Positions 34,220 through 42,548 of a stretch of DNA of 54,849 bases are shown in pieces. The stretch lies in contig JAVVEQ010000019.1 of NCBI GenBank assembly GCA_032250905.1, positions 1 to 54,849 on the forward strand, written 5' to 3'. This DNA is from Desulfotignum sp032250905 (GTDB taxonomy: Bacteria; Desulfobacterota; Desulfobacteria; Desulfobacterales; Desulfobacteraceae). The notes under the pieces were generated by a model. It did not search any database, was not told where the DNA came from, and worked only from the letters and a program-made list of their open reading frames with translations. The translations under genes and the position numbers were made by a program. Within the stretch, counting starts at the first letter, position 1. Every line of letters starts with the position of its first letter.

Positions 34220-37200
34220 ATGGAATCAAAAAAAACCGGGTCAGTGGTGGTGATCGGTGGCGGTATATCCGGCATGCTCTCGGCACTGGATCTAGCGAAC
34301 TCCGGATTTTATGTCTATCTGGTTGAAAAAGGCCCGTCCATCGGCGGTGTCATGGCTCAGCTGGACAAGACCTTTCCGACCAACGACTGTGCCATGTGAA
34401 TTATTTCACCCACACTGGTCGAGGTCGGCCGGCATTTAAACATTGAGTTGTTAACCCTTTCTGAAGTTCAGAACATCACCGGGGAAAAAGGCAATTTCCA
34501 GGTGGAAATCCTGAAAAAACCCCGGTATGTCAGAGAAGACCGCTGTATTGCCTGTGGGGCCTGTACGGAAAAGTGCCCGGGCAAGTTTGACGACGGGTAT
34601 AATGCGGATCTGAAAACCCGGACCGCCATTTATGTGGAATACCCCCAGGCAGTGCCGTTGAAATATGCCATCAATCCGGCTGTCTGTCTGAAACTGACCA
34701 AGGACAAATGCGGGACGTGTCAGGAGGTGTGTCCGGCAGATGCCGTCGATTACACCATGACCGAAGAAAAGATCACCATCGATGCGGGGTCCATTATTCT
34801 GGCGCCCGGTTTCAAGCCGTTTGATCCGTCCCGGTTCGACAATTATCAATATGCAAACTTCGCCAATGTGGTGACGTCCATGGAATTCGAGCGGTTATTG
34901 TCCGCCACCGGTCCGACCATGGGACATGTGACCACGTATCCGAAAGTCCCTGCCAACCCCAAAAAGAAAAAAGACAAACTGCTGGCGGAAAAACGCAAGG
35001 ATCCCAAAAAGATTGCCTGGTTTCAGTGCGTAGGATCCAGGGATGTCAATAAATGTGACAATCCCTATTGCTCTTCGGTCTGCTGCATGTATGCGGTCAA
35101 GGAAGCCATCATTGCCAAAGAACATGCGGGCAGCGATCTGGACTGCTCCATCTTTTTCATGGATATGAGAACGCCAGGCAAGGAATTTGAGAAATATTAC
35201 AATACCGCAAAAGACAAGCACGGCATCAATTTTATCCGGTCCCGGGTGCATTCCGTGGTGGAGGATGCCGAAACCGGAGATCTGCATATCCAGTATGCCG
35301 ATGAGATGGGACAGATCGTCCGGGACACCTATGACATGATCGTTCTGTCCGTGGGTCTGGAGATTTCCAAAGAAACCCGGGTGTTTGCCGAAAAATTCAA
35401 TATCGATCTCACGGAATCCGGGTTTGCGAAAACCGGATCGTTCGAACCGGTGTCCACTTCTCGAGACGGAATTTATGTCTCCGGCGTATTCAATAATCCC
35501 AAAGATATCCCTGAATCCGTTCTGGATGCATCGGCTGCGGCGTCGGCTGCCGGGGATGCACTGGCTGAAGTCCGCAACACCCTGACCAAAGAGATCCCGG
35601 CGGTGCCGGAAACCAATGTGGTGGGGGACAGGCCCAACATCGGCGTGTTCATCTGTGACTGCGGTTCCAATATCGCCGGCGTGGTGGACTGTCCGCATGT
35701 CACTGAATACGCGCTCACCCTGCCCTATGTGACCGTGGCTGAAGAGACCACGTATGCGTGCAGCCAGGATGCCCAGGACAAGATGGTGGAAATCATCAGG
35801 GAAAAGGGGCTGAACCGTATTGTTGTGGCGGCCTGCACCCCGAAAACGCATGAACCGCTGTTTCAGGAGACATTGAAAAACGCGGGATTGAACAAATATC
35901 TGTTTGAGATGACCAATATCCGGAACCACAATTCCTGGGTTCATAAAAACAACCCGGAGATTGCAACGGAAAAAGCCAAGGACCTGGTCCGCATGGCGGT
36001 TGCGAAAGCGGCCCTGGCCCAGCCGCTGAAAGAAGAAAAGATCAAGGTCAATGCCTCGGTCATGGTTGTGGGCGGTGGACTGGCCGGAATGACGGCTGCC
36101 CGAAGCCTGGCGTCCCAGGGATATGAGACCCATCTCATCGAGAAAAAAGAAATGCTGGGAGGTGAGGCGCTCAAGTTGTGGAAAACCGCACAGGGAGAGG
36201 ATGTGCAGCAGCATTTATCCGCCCTGATCCAGGAGATTCAGGGCAACGAAAAGATCATTGTTCATACAAATACCACCCTGGAAGGAGTGGACGGCTTTGT
36301 GGGCAATTTTATTTCCAAGCTGAAAACCGGCGGGAAAACCACGGAACTCGAACATGGGGTCGCGGTCCTGGCCACGGGCGCCAAAGCCCTTGAGACCAGT
36401 GAATATAGTTTCGGTCCGGATGACCGTATCATCCGGACCCTGGATCTGGACAAAATGTTCCGGGAAAACGATCCTAAACTGGATACAGTGCAGTCAGCCG
36501 TGTTCATTCAGTGCGTCGGGTCCAGGGAACCGGAAAGGCCGTATTGTTCAAGGGTGTGCTGCACCCATTCAGTTGAAAATGCCGTCGCGCTCAAGGAAAA
36601 GAATCCGGAAATGGATGTATTCATCATTTACCGGGATATCCGGACCTATGGGGAGCGGGAACTGCTTTACAAAAAAGCCAGAGAAAAAGGGGTTATTTTC
36701 ATCCGGTATGATGTCACGGACAAACCGCAGGTGAAAGTGGAAAAAGACTATGTGTCTGTGACGCTGAAAGATCATGTGCTCAACCAGCCGGTCACAATCC
36801 GGGCGGACCTGGTCACCCTGGCCACGGCCCTGGTTCCCAGAAAAGATGAGCGACTGGCCAATTTCTTTAAAGTGCCTTTGAATGACGAAGGATTTTTTGT
36901 TGAAAAGCACGCCAAGCTGGGGCCGGCGGAATTTGCTACTGACGGTGTGTTTGTGGCAGGGTCCGGCCATTATCCCAAACCGGTGAATGAAGCCATCACC
37001 CAGGGCCGGGCTGCCGCGTCCAGAGCCCTGACCCTGCTGGCCAAAAAAGACAGCCTGTTCACCTCCGGCACCATCGCCAGCGTGGATGTTGAAAAATGCT
37101 CTACCTGCGGTGTGTGTGTGTCCATCTGTCCCTACAATGCCCCGTCATTTTTAACTGAAGGCCGGTTTGAAGGCAAAGCAGATGTCAACGCAGTACTGTG

Positions 37201-37312
37201 CAAAGGCTGCGGCCTGTGTGTGGCTTCCTGCCGATCCGGTGCCATCCATCTGCGGGGATTTGATACCAACCAGATTTTTTCACAGATTTTTGCCCTGGGT
37301 GAAACAGGTTAA
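34220..37312 (+). CDS. hdrA: Selenocysteine-containing tandem HdrA-like FAD/iron-sulfur protein
   Basis: Electron-transfer subunit, 1030 residues if the in-frame UGA at 34397-34399 is read as Sec60. The N-terminus is an FAD domain (GGGISGMLSALDLANSG; EKGPSIGG) running into KTFPTNDCAM-U-IISP, where HdrA relatives have Cys. Two [4Fe-4S] motifs follow (CIACGACTEKCPG at ~109; KCGTCQEVCP at ~163), then a QCVGSR motif. At ~472 a second HdrA unit starts (IGVFICDCGSNIAGVVD), with its own FAD loop (VVGGGLAGM, ~615), a second QCVGSR and C-terminal ferredoxin motifs (CSTCGVCVSICP ~960; CKGCGLCVASC ~993). The second unit lacks the CxxC/U site. The start at 34220 has AGGAG upstream. HdrA proteins are the flavin-bifurcating hub of Hdr complexes; that role is inferred here. 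Confidence 0.9.
34397..34432 (+). promoter_or_regulatory. UGA-Sec codon and SECIS-like hairpin in hdrA
   Basis: UGA at 34397-34399, then after 15 bases a stem CTGGTCG (34415-34421), loop AGGT (34422-34425), CGGCCGG (34426-34432), seven pairs including two G-U. The loop GG begins 23 bases after the UGA, within the 16-37 range usual for bacterial SECIS elements, and the GAGGTC apex resembles the AGGU loop of E. coli fdhF. Confidence 0.8.
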
Positions 37313-37327
37313 AGGAGATACTTTCAC

Positions 37328-37753
37328 ATGACCGAAAAAAATATTAAAATCGTCAGTTTTCTGTGCAACTGGTGCTCTTATGGGGCAGCAGACCTGGCAG
37401 GGGTGAGCCGGATGGAGTACCCGGCGGACATCCGGGTCATACGGATTCCCTGCTCCGGCCGCATGAGCCCGAAATTCATTTTGTCCGCGCTTCGGGAAGG
37501 GGCGGATGCTGTCTGGGTATCCGGGTGACATCCAGGTGAATGTCATTACCTGGATGGTAATTATTATGCACGGCGCAAATTTGCCATGATGGGCAACCTG
37601 CTGGAACAAATGGGAGTCGATCGGGACCGGATTCATTTTTCCTGGATCTCTTCGGCTGAAGCCACCAAGTTCGTGGACGTGGTCAAAGAAATTTCCGACA
37701 AGGTCAGAGCCCTGGGCCCCAACAAAAAATTTGTCAAAGATTACAATAAATAA
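37328..37753 (+). CDS. Selenocysteine-containing MvhD/FlxD-type [2Fe-2S] subunit
   Basis: A 141-residue protein if the in-frame UGA at 37526-37528 is read as Sec67. It begins MTEKNIKIVSFLCNWCSYGA and has Cys13, Cys16, Cys42 (RIPCSGR), Sec67 (VWVSG-U-HPGEC) and Cys72; MvhD family members have Cys at position 67, and the methanogen VhuD is a known selenoprotein with Sec there. After the UGA the frame stays open and fully family-like (HPGECHYLDGNYYARRK) to TAA at 37751-37753. MvhD passes electrons from the oxidising partner to HdrA through a [2Fe-2S] cluster. It lies 15 bases after hdrA with GGAG upstream, and without read-through it would be cut to 66 residues. Confidence 0.9.
37526..37556 (+). 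promoter_or_regulatory. UGA-Sec codon and SECIS-like hairpin in the mvhD/flxD gene
   Basis: Immediately after the UGA (37526-37528) comes a perfect 9-bp inverted repeat, CATCCAGGT (37529-37537) and ACCTGGATG (37548-37556), with a 10-base loop GAATGTCATT. The loop begins 10 bases after the UGA, closer than in hdrA, so the exact SECIS fold is less certain than the presence of the hairpin. Confidence 0.7.
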
Positions 37754-37764
37754 AGGTGTGAACT

Positions 37765-38727
37765 ATGGATACCTGTATTGAAAAAATAAGGGCCATTGCT
37801 GCGGACCTGCTGGCCAGGGGCACGGTGGAGAAAGTGATCGGGTTTGCCGACGGCTCTATTCCCATGGCCACCCGCCCGATTGCAGTCTCCTCTCCCAAAG
37901 AAGTGGAAAAACTGGTTTTCAACTCGGTGTGCGGGCTGAATCTGGCCAATTATGTATCGAAAAACAGCCTGTCTAAAAAAGAGGGAAAAATCGCTGTAGT
38001 GGCCAAGGGATGTGATGCCAGAAACCTGGTCACCCATATCGTGGAAAATCAGATTTCCCGGGACCAGCTGGTTATCATCGGGGTGCCCTGCACCGGTATG
38101 GTGGACAAACGCAAGATTGCCGCCCTGTTCGAAGATGAAATCACGGGGTTTGAAGAAACCGGTGATACCCTGATCATCACGTCTTCTTCAAAGACGGAAA
38201 CAGTCAATAAAGCGGATGTGTTGCGGCACAATTGTCAGGTATGCACCCATCGGAATCCGCCGGTCTATGATGTCATGGCAGCAGATCCGGTGCCGGAACA
38301 GACCCTGGAGCAGCCGTATGCGGATGTGGACCATATCGCGGCCATGGATGCTGATGCCCGGTGGGCGTACTTCGAAGAACTGACCCAGAACTGCATCCGG
38401 TGTTATGCATGCAGAAACGCCTGCCCTTTATGCTATTGTCCCACCTGTTTTGTGGACGAATCCTCACCCCAGTGGGTGGGCAAGGGTCAGGACACGACCG
38501 ATGTCGCCACGTTTCATTTTCTGCGGGCCTTTCACTGTGCAGGTCGGTGCACGGACTGCGGTGCCTGTGTGGAAGCCTGTCCCATGGGAATCAATGTCCG
38601 GGATTTCACCCGGAAACTGAACAAGGATGCGCTGGAACTTTTTGGTTGGGAAGCCGGCCTGGATCTGGACAAACGGCCGCCGCTGGATGTTTATAGCCCC
38701 AATGATCCCAATGATTTTATCAAGTAA
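37765..38727 (+). CDS. FlxC-like iron-sulfur subunit
   Basis: A 320-residue cytoplasmic protein. The N-terminal half resembles FrhB/coenzyme F420 hydrogenase-type proteins (VVAKGCDARNLVTHIVE; IIGVPCTGMVD) with further cysteines at CQVCTH. The C-terminal third has two ferredoxin-type sets: CIRCYACRNACPLCYC and CTDCGACVEACPMGI. This matches FlxC of the flavin oxidoreductase (Flox) complexes that partner HdrA in sulfate reducers. The start follows AAAGGTGTG, 11 bases after the MvhD stop. It presumably carries electrons between the NADH-reactive subunit and MvhD. Confidence 0.78.
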   Translation: MDTCIEKIRAIAADLLARGTVEKVIGFADGSIPMATRPIAVSSPKEVEKLVFNSVCGLNLANYVSKNSLSKKEGKIAVVAKGCDARNLVTHIVENQISRDQLVIIGVPCTGMVDKRKIAALFEDEITGFEETGDTLIITSSSKTETVNKADVLRHNCQVCTHRNPPVYDVMAADPVPEQTLEQPYADVDHIAAMDADARWAYFEELTQNCIRCYACRNACPLCYCPTCFVDESSPQWVGKGQDTTDVATFHFLRAFHCAGRCTDCGACVEACPMGINVRDFTRKLNKDALELFGWEAGLDLDKRPPLDVYSPNDPNDFIK

Positions 38728-38744
38728 ACAAAAAGGGTATGTAT

Positions 38745-39797
38745 ATGAGATTCATTACAATTGATAAAAAAAACTGGACCCAGGGCATTGATCAATCCAG
38801 AAAGACCTATCAGGTTTTCGGCCCGGTCCGGGATGAAAACGGCTGTCAGATCAAGCCACTGGCAGTGGATACGCATCCTGAGATGGATGCCGCAGTTACC
38901 GTGATGTCACCCAAGTCCGTGCTGTTTCCCCAGACCGAAAAAATTTTGACCGCCACGCTGGATGAATCAAAAGAAGATCATCACATCATGAAACCGGTGG
39001 AAAACGGTGACATACCCCGGGTGGTACTGGGTATTCGGCCTTATGACGCCAGAGCGGTGCAGTTGTTGAAACTCAATTTCGACAATCCGGACTATCAGGA
39101 CCCTTACTGGTGTGAGGCTTATGACGCCACCACATTTGTAGGCCTGGGTGTGACACATCCCGGACCGTGTGATTTTTCAACGGCCGTCGGATCGGGTCCG
39201 TTCAATGAAGAAGGCCTGGACGTGATCATGGCGGATATGGATGACAAATATCTGGCAAAGATATTGACTGAAAAAGGCGAAAAATGGGCCGCTGCCTGCG
39301 GCTTTGATCTGGCCGCAGATGCCAGGGAAAGCCAGGCCCTGTTTGATATACTGAGAAAGGAAGCGGAAAAACAGATTCAAGCAGAGGTGGCCACAGATCA
39401 GCTGGCTGAAAAAAATATTCTGGATCTGTATGAGGCCCCATTCTGGGACGATGTGGCGTTTTCATGCATCAACTGCGGAACCTGTACCTTTGTCTGCCCC
39501 ACCTGCTGGTGTTTTGATATCCAGGATGAAACCCGGCACAATACGGCAGTACGGTTCCGGAACTGGGATACCTGTATGTCCCCGTTGTTTACGCATCATG
39601 CGTCCGGGCACAACCCCAGAGGCACCAGGGTCCAACGGGTCAGACAGCGGTTCATGCATAAGCTCAAGTATTTTCTGGACAAGTACGACCAGGGAATCAT
39701 GTGCGTGGGATGCGGCCGGTGTGTTGCTTCCTGCCCGGTAAATATCGATATCCGGGAGGTGTGCAACCGGATGAATGATTATGAAACAACCAAATAG
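38745..39797 (+). CDS. FlxB-like 4Fe-4S dicluster protein (AsrA/HydB type)
   Basis: A 350-residue protein of the family that includes anaerobic sulfite reductase subunit A and hydrogenase beta subunits. VVLGIRPYDARAVQLL is the family N-terminal motif. Two cysteine sets lie near the C-terminus: CINCGTCTFVCPTCWC (about 235-250) and CVGCGRCVASCPVNI (about 320-335). The second ATG (38745) is used because AAGGG lies about 8 bases ahead; the first ATG (38739) is too close to it. It is 17 bases downstream of flxC-like and probably forms the iron-sulfur wire to FlxA. Confidence 0.82.
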   Translation: MRFITIDKKNWTQGIDQSRKTYQVFGPVRDENGCQIKPLAVDTHPEMDAAVTVMSPKSVLFPQTEKILTATLDESKEDHHIMKPVENGDIPRVVLGIRPYDARAVQLLKLNFDNPDYQDPYWCEAYDATTFVGLGVTHPGPCDFSTAVGSGPFNEEGLDVIMADMDDKYLAKILTEKGEKWAAACGFDLAADARESQALFDILRKEAEKQIQAEVATDQLAEKNILDLYEAPFWDDVAFSCINCGTCTFVCPTCWCFDIQDETRHNTAVRFRNWDTCMSPLFTHHASGHNPRGTRVQRVRQRFMHKLKYFLDKYDQGIMCVGCGRCVASCPVNIDIREVCNRMNDYETTK

Positions 39798-39818
39798 CGG
39801 ACACCAAGGAGAATTCAC

Positions 39819-40664
39819 ATGGAAAACCCTTATTTGCCGTATCCGGTTCGCATTGATGATATAGAGGTGGCAACGGAAGACAAATCCCTGAAAACCTTTA
39901 CCTTTGTCTTTGTCAATCCGGAAGATGAAGAAAAGTTCGCCTACCAGGCCGGCCAGTTTGCAGAACTGTCCATTCCCGGTGTGGGCGAGATCCCCATCGG
40001 TATTGCGTCATCCCCGGTGGAAAAGGGATTTGTCAAATTCACGGTATTTCGGACCGGTGTGGTCACCACCCATCTTCACAACATGAAGAAAGGGGATATC
40101 ATGGGCATCAGAGGTCCTTTAGGCAACTGGTACCCCTGGGACAAACTGGAAAACAAGAATGTGGTCATCATCGGTGGCGGCTTTGCGTTCACCACCTTGC
40201 GGTCCTCCATTGTCTATATGCTGGATCCGGCCAACCGGAATAAATTCAGGAACATTGACGTGGTTTACGGGGCCAGGTCTCCCGGTATGCTTTTATACCG
40301 TGAAGAACTTTTTGAATGGGAAAAGCGGGATGACATCAACATGCACATCACAGTGGATGGCACGGATGATCCCGACTGGAAGTATCACACCGGGTTTGTG
40401 CCTCAGGTAGTGGAGGATAACGCACCGGTAGCCGATGAAGACACTTACGCCATTGTGTGCGGCCCGCCCATCATGATCAAATTCACCCAGCCGGCGTTGA
40501 CCAAACTGGGATATCAGCCTCACCAGATAATCATGTCACTGGAAAACCGCATGAAATGCGGTATCGGTATGTGCGGACGGTGTAATATCGGCAAGGAACT
40601 GGTGTGCAAGGACGGGCCGGTATTCACCCTGGAAGAGATCAACCAGACCCCTAAAGAATATTGA
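39819..40664 (+). CDS. FlxA-like NAD(P)H/FAD/[2Fe-2S] oxidoreductase (AsrB/PyrK type)
   Basis: A 281-residue flavoprotein of the ferredoxin reductase superfamily. An FAD-binding barrel comes first (GQFAELSIPGVGEIPIGIAS), then the NAD(P)-binding fold (VVIIGGGFAFTTLRS; VVYGARSPGMLLY; IVCGPPIMIKF) and a C-terminal PyrK-like cysteine cluster (CGIGMCGRCNIGKELVCKDG) for [2Fe-2S]. It is the likely entry point for NADH or NADPH in the complex. The start follows AAGGAGAATTCAC. It is the last gene before a 173-base gap that holds the dsrC promoter. Confidence 0.86.
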   Translation: MENPYLPYPVRIDDIEVATEDKSLKTFTFVFVNPEDEEKFAYQAGQFAELSIPGVGEIPIGIASSPVEKGFVKFTVFRTGVVTTHLHNMKKGDIMGIRGPLGNWYPWDKLENKNVVIIGGGFAFTTLRSSIVYMLDPANRNKFRNIDVVYGARSPGMLLYREELFEWEKRDDINMHITVDGTDDPDWKYHTGFVPQVVEDNAPVADEDTYAIVCGPPIMIKFTQPALTKLGYQPHQIIMSLENRMKCGIGMCGRCNIGKELVCKDGPVFTLEEINQTPKEY

Positions 40665-40717
40665 AAATTCAATGGATTTGGCGGTTTATTTTTTTATGTT
40701 TCAATCATGATTCTTTA

Positions 40718-40746
40718 TTGACAAGCTCAGGTCCCTGAGATATGTT
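40718..40746 (+). promoter_or_regulatory. dsrC promoter with dyad in the spacer
   Basis: TTGACA (40718-40723), 17 bases, TATGTT (40741-40746), about 85 bases upstream of the dsrC start. A perfect dyad CTCAGG-TC-CCTGAG (40726-40739) fills the space between the two boxes, as operators do in spacer-regulated promoters. A further inverted repeat, AAGACA...TGTCTT (40781-40797), lies in the leader. Confidence 0.5.
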
Positions 40747-40837
40747 TAGTTTTCAATTATCGAGGCTGACCTTAGAAGCCAAGACAGTATATGTCTTAAT
40801 GTGATAGCAAAAAACAATTTACAGGAGGAAAGTTTAC

Positions 40838-41155
40838 ATGGCAACAGTTGAATTTAACGGGAAAACATTTGAAGTAGATGAGGATGGGTTCCTTCTTGAT
40901 TACAACTCCTATTCAGATGAATGGGTAGATTATGTAAAAACCCAGGAAGGAATTGAGGAAATGACCGAAGAGCACTGGCAGCTGGTCAAAGTGCTTCAGG
41001 ACTATTATGAAAAAAATGGAATTGCCCCCATGGTCCGGGTTCTTTCCAAACTCACCAAGTTCAAACTCAAACACATTTATGAGCTGTTTCCCTCCGGCCC
41101 CGGAAAAGGTGCCTGTAAAATGGCCGGCCTTCCCAAACCGACCGGATGTGTATAA
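40838..41155 (+). CDS. dsrC: Sulfur-trafficking protein DsrC
   Basis: Substrate of dissimilatory sulfite reductase: its two C-terminal cysteines carry a trisulfide that must be reduced to free DsrC and sulfide. The 105-residue protein ends GACKMAGLPKPTGCV, with Cys93 and Cys104 separated by exactly ten residues, which marks genuine DsrC and separates it from TusE (one cysteine). The start has a strong GGAGG 8-9 bases upstream, and a strong terminator follows the stop, so it is a monocistronic unit. Its position directly after an HdrA/Flox operon suggests that operon acts on DsrC thiol/trisulfide, by inference. Confidence 0.95.
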   Translation: MATVEFNGKTFEVDEDGFLLDYNSYSDEWVDYVKTQEGIEEMTEEHWQLVKVLQDYYEKNGIAPMVRVLSKLTKFKLKHIYELFPSGPGKGACKMAGLPKPTGCV

Positions 41156-41188
41156 ATCAGACAACCAACGGTTGACTTGAAGTGTTTT

Positions 41189-41230
41189 AAAGGCCCTGTT
41201 TATTCAAAACAGGGCCTTTGTTGTTTTTGT
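41189..41230 (+). terminator. Intrinsic terminator after dsrC
   Basis: AAAGGCCCTGTTT, five bases, AAACAGGGCCTTT, a 13-bp stem, followed by TTGTTGTTTTTGT. It is a strong plus-strand terminator between dsrC and the AhbA/AhbB-like gene. Confidence 0.9.
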
Positions 41231-41283
41231 CAGTAAAACAAACCGTGACCCTTGGACCCGACCAACTCCTGCAGGAGTGATGT

Positions 41284-41739
41284 ATGAATGCGATCAAAGA
41301 GACCGATAAAGCCATCCTCAATAAGATTCAGCTGGATTTTCCCATTGATGCCCGCCCTTTTCGGGTGCTGGCCGAAAAACTGGACCTTTCTGAAGATGAT
41401 CTGATCGCACGGGTTCAGGCCATGAAAGAGTCTCTCTTGATTCGGCGCATCGGTGGGAATTTCAGTCCGGACCGTCTGGGATATTATTCCACTCTTTGTA
41501 CGGCGCAGGTGCCCGAAAATAAAATAGAACTGTTCACGCAGACCGTGAATGCCTTCCCGGGTGTCACACACAATTACATGCGGGATCATGCTTTCAACAT
41601 CTGGTTTACCTTTATCGCTCCTTCCCGGGATCAGATTGCCGATTCTCTGAAAGCAATTTCCCGCCAGACCGGGGTCCGGCCCATTTTAAATCTGCCGGCA
41701 ACCCGGGTGTTTAAAATTTCCGCCAATTTCAAGCTATGA
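41284..41739 (+). CDS. Siroheme decarboxylase-like protein (AhbA/AhbB, Lrp/AsnC fold)
   Basis: A 151-residue protein with an N-terminal winged helix (ETDKAILNKIQLDFPIDARP) and a C-terminal Lrp-like domain. The motifs RRIGGNFSPDRLGYYSTL and FPGVTHNYMRDHAFNIWFT are those of AhbA/AhbB siroheme decarboxylase subunits, which make 12,18-didecarboxysiroheme in the alternative haem pathway of sulfate reducers. AhbA and AhbB usually form a heterodimer encoded side by side; only one gene is here, so it may be a homolog with a different role. A purely regulatory function is less likely given the motifs. The stop overlaps the start of the hydrolase gene by 4 bases. Confidence 0.75.
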   Translation: MNAIKETDKAILNKIQLDFPIDARPFRVLAEKLDLSEDDLIARVQAMKESLLIRRIGGNFSPDRLGYYSTLCTAQVPENKIELFTQTVNAFPGVTHNYMRDHAFNIWFTFIAPSRDQIADSLKAISRQTGVRPILNLPATRVFKISANFKL

Positions 41740-42548
41740 AACCGGTGACCCTGTGTCTGGCCATTGTCACCTGCCCGTACAATCGATTTGAAGAAAATCT
41801 GAACATCTGCATCGACATGGTTCATACTGCGGCCCGAAACGGCGCCGATCTGGTGGTATTTCCTGAAATGAATCTCACCGGGTATGGCACGGACCATCGG
41901 CTGTCATCCTTTGCCCGGCCGGTGGATTCCCGGTTGACTGTTTTGTTTTCCCGTCTGTCTGAAAAGCTGAATGTGGCGATATTGGCGGGATTGGCTGAAA
42001 AGGCCAATGGACAGATATACGGGTCTCATCTGGTGTTTGTTCCACAGAGTCCTTACGGCAGATACCAGAAACTTCATATCGCGCCCAATGAACAGGACGT
42101 TTTCAGTCCCGGCAACAAAATACCCTTATTTGAGCATGCCGGGGTTCGATTCGGAATCCAGCTATGTTATGATGCCCATTTTCCGGAACTTTCCACCGCC
42201 ATGGCATTGGATGGGGCAGACCTCATCATTTTTCCCCATGCCTCTCCCCGGGGGACTGAGGCAGACAAATTCAATTCCTGGATGCGGCACCTGCCGGCCC
42301 GGGCATTTGACAACGGGGTGTTTGTGGCAGCGGTCAACCAGACCGGGGAAAATGGGGCGGGACTGACATTTCCCGGCCTTGCAATGGTCATTGGGCCGGA
42401 CGGTAAACTGATCTCACGATCTTTTTCCGTTCAAAATCATCTGCATTTTGTTTCTCTGGACCCGGAACAGCTGGACCGTGTCCGGTCTCACCGCATGCGG
42501 TATTTTCTGCCTTACCGTAGAGAGGATCTGTTTCCCGCTATTGGTTGA
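41736..42548 (+). CDS. Carbon-nitrogen hydrolase (nitrilase superfamily)
   Basis: A 270-residue amidase-type enzyme with the full Glu-Lys-Cys triad: Glu44 in VVFPEMNLTGYG, Lys112 in RYQKLHIAPNEQ, Cys144 in GIQLCYDAHFPE. The substrate is unknown; likely small amides or N-carbamoyl compounds. It shares 4 bases with the upstream AhbA/AhbB-like gene and converges on mlaA with an 11-base overlap. Confidence 0.87.
   Translation: MKPVTLCLAIVTCPYNRFEENLNICIDMVHTAARNGADLVVFPEMNLTGYGTDHRLSSFARPVDSRLTVLFSRLSEKLNVAILAGLAEKANGQIYGSHLVFVPQSPYGRYQKLHIAPNEQDVFSPGNKIPLFEHAGVRFGIQLCYDAHFPELSTAMALDGADLIIFPHASPRGTEADKFNSWMRHLPARAFDNGVFVAAVNQTGENGAGLTFPGLAMVIGPDGKLISRSFSVQNHLHFVSLDPEQLDRVRSHRMRYFLPYRREDLFPAIG

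Noticed and set aside
34895..36214. 439-residue open frame on the minus strand opposite hdrA
   Set aside because: It lies entirely within the coding region of hdrA, which has strong family motifs; its translation shows no known domain and is a shadow of codon bias.
34448..37312. hdrA called from a TTG at 34448
   Set aside because: It would remove the FAD-binding GGGISG loop and the TFPTNDCAM motif, both encoded in the same frame upstream of the UGA; there is no ribosome binding site at 34448, while AGGAG precedes 34220.
37328..37528. mvhD as a complete 66-residue protein that stops at the UGA
   Set aside because: Everything after the UGA continues the MvhD family sequence in frame to 37753, so a genuine stop would not explain the conservation.
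40665..40717. T-rich stretch after the FlxA-like gene as a terminator
   Set aside because: There is a T-run but no preceding stem, so an intrinsic terminator is not supported.
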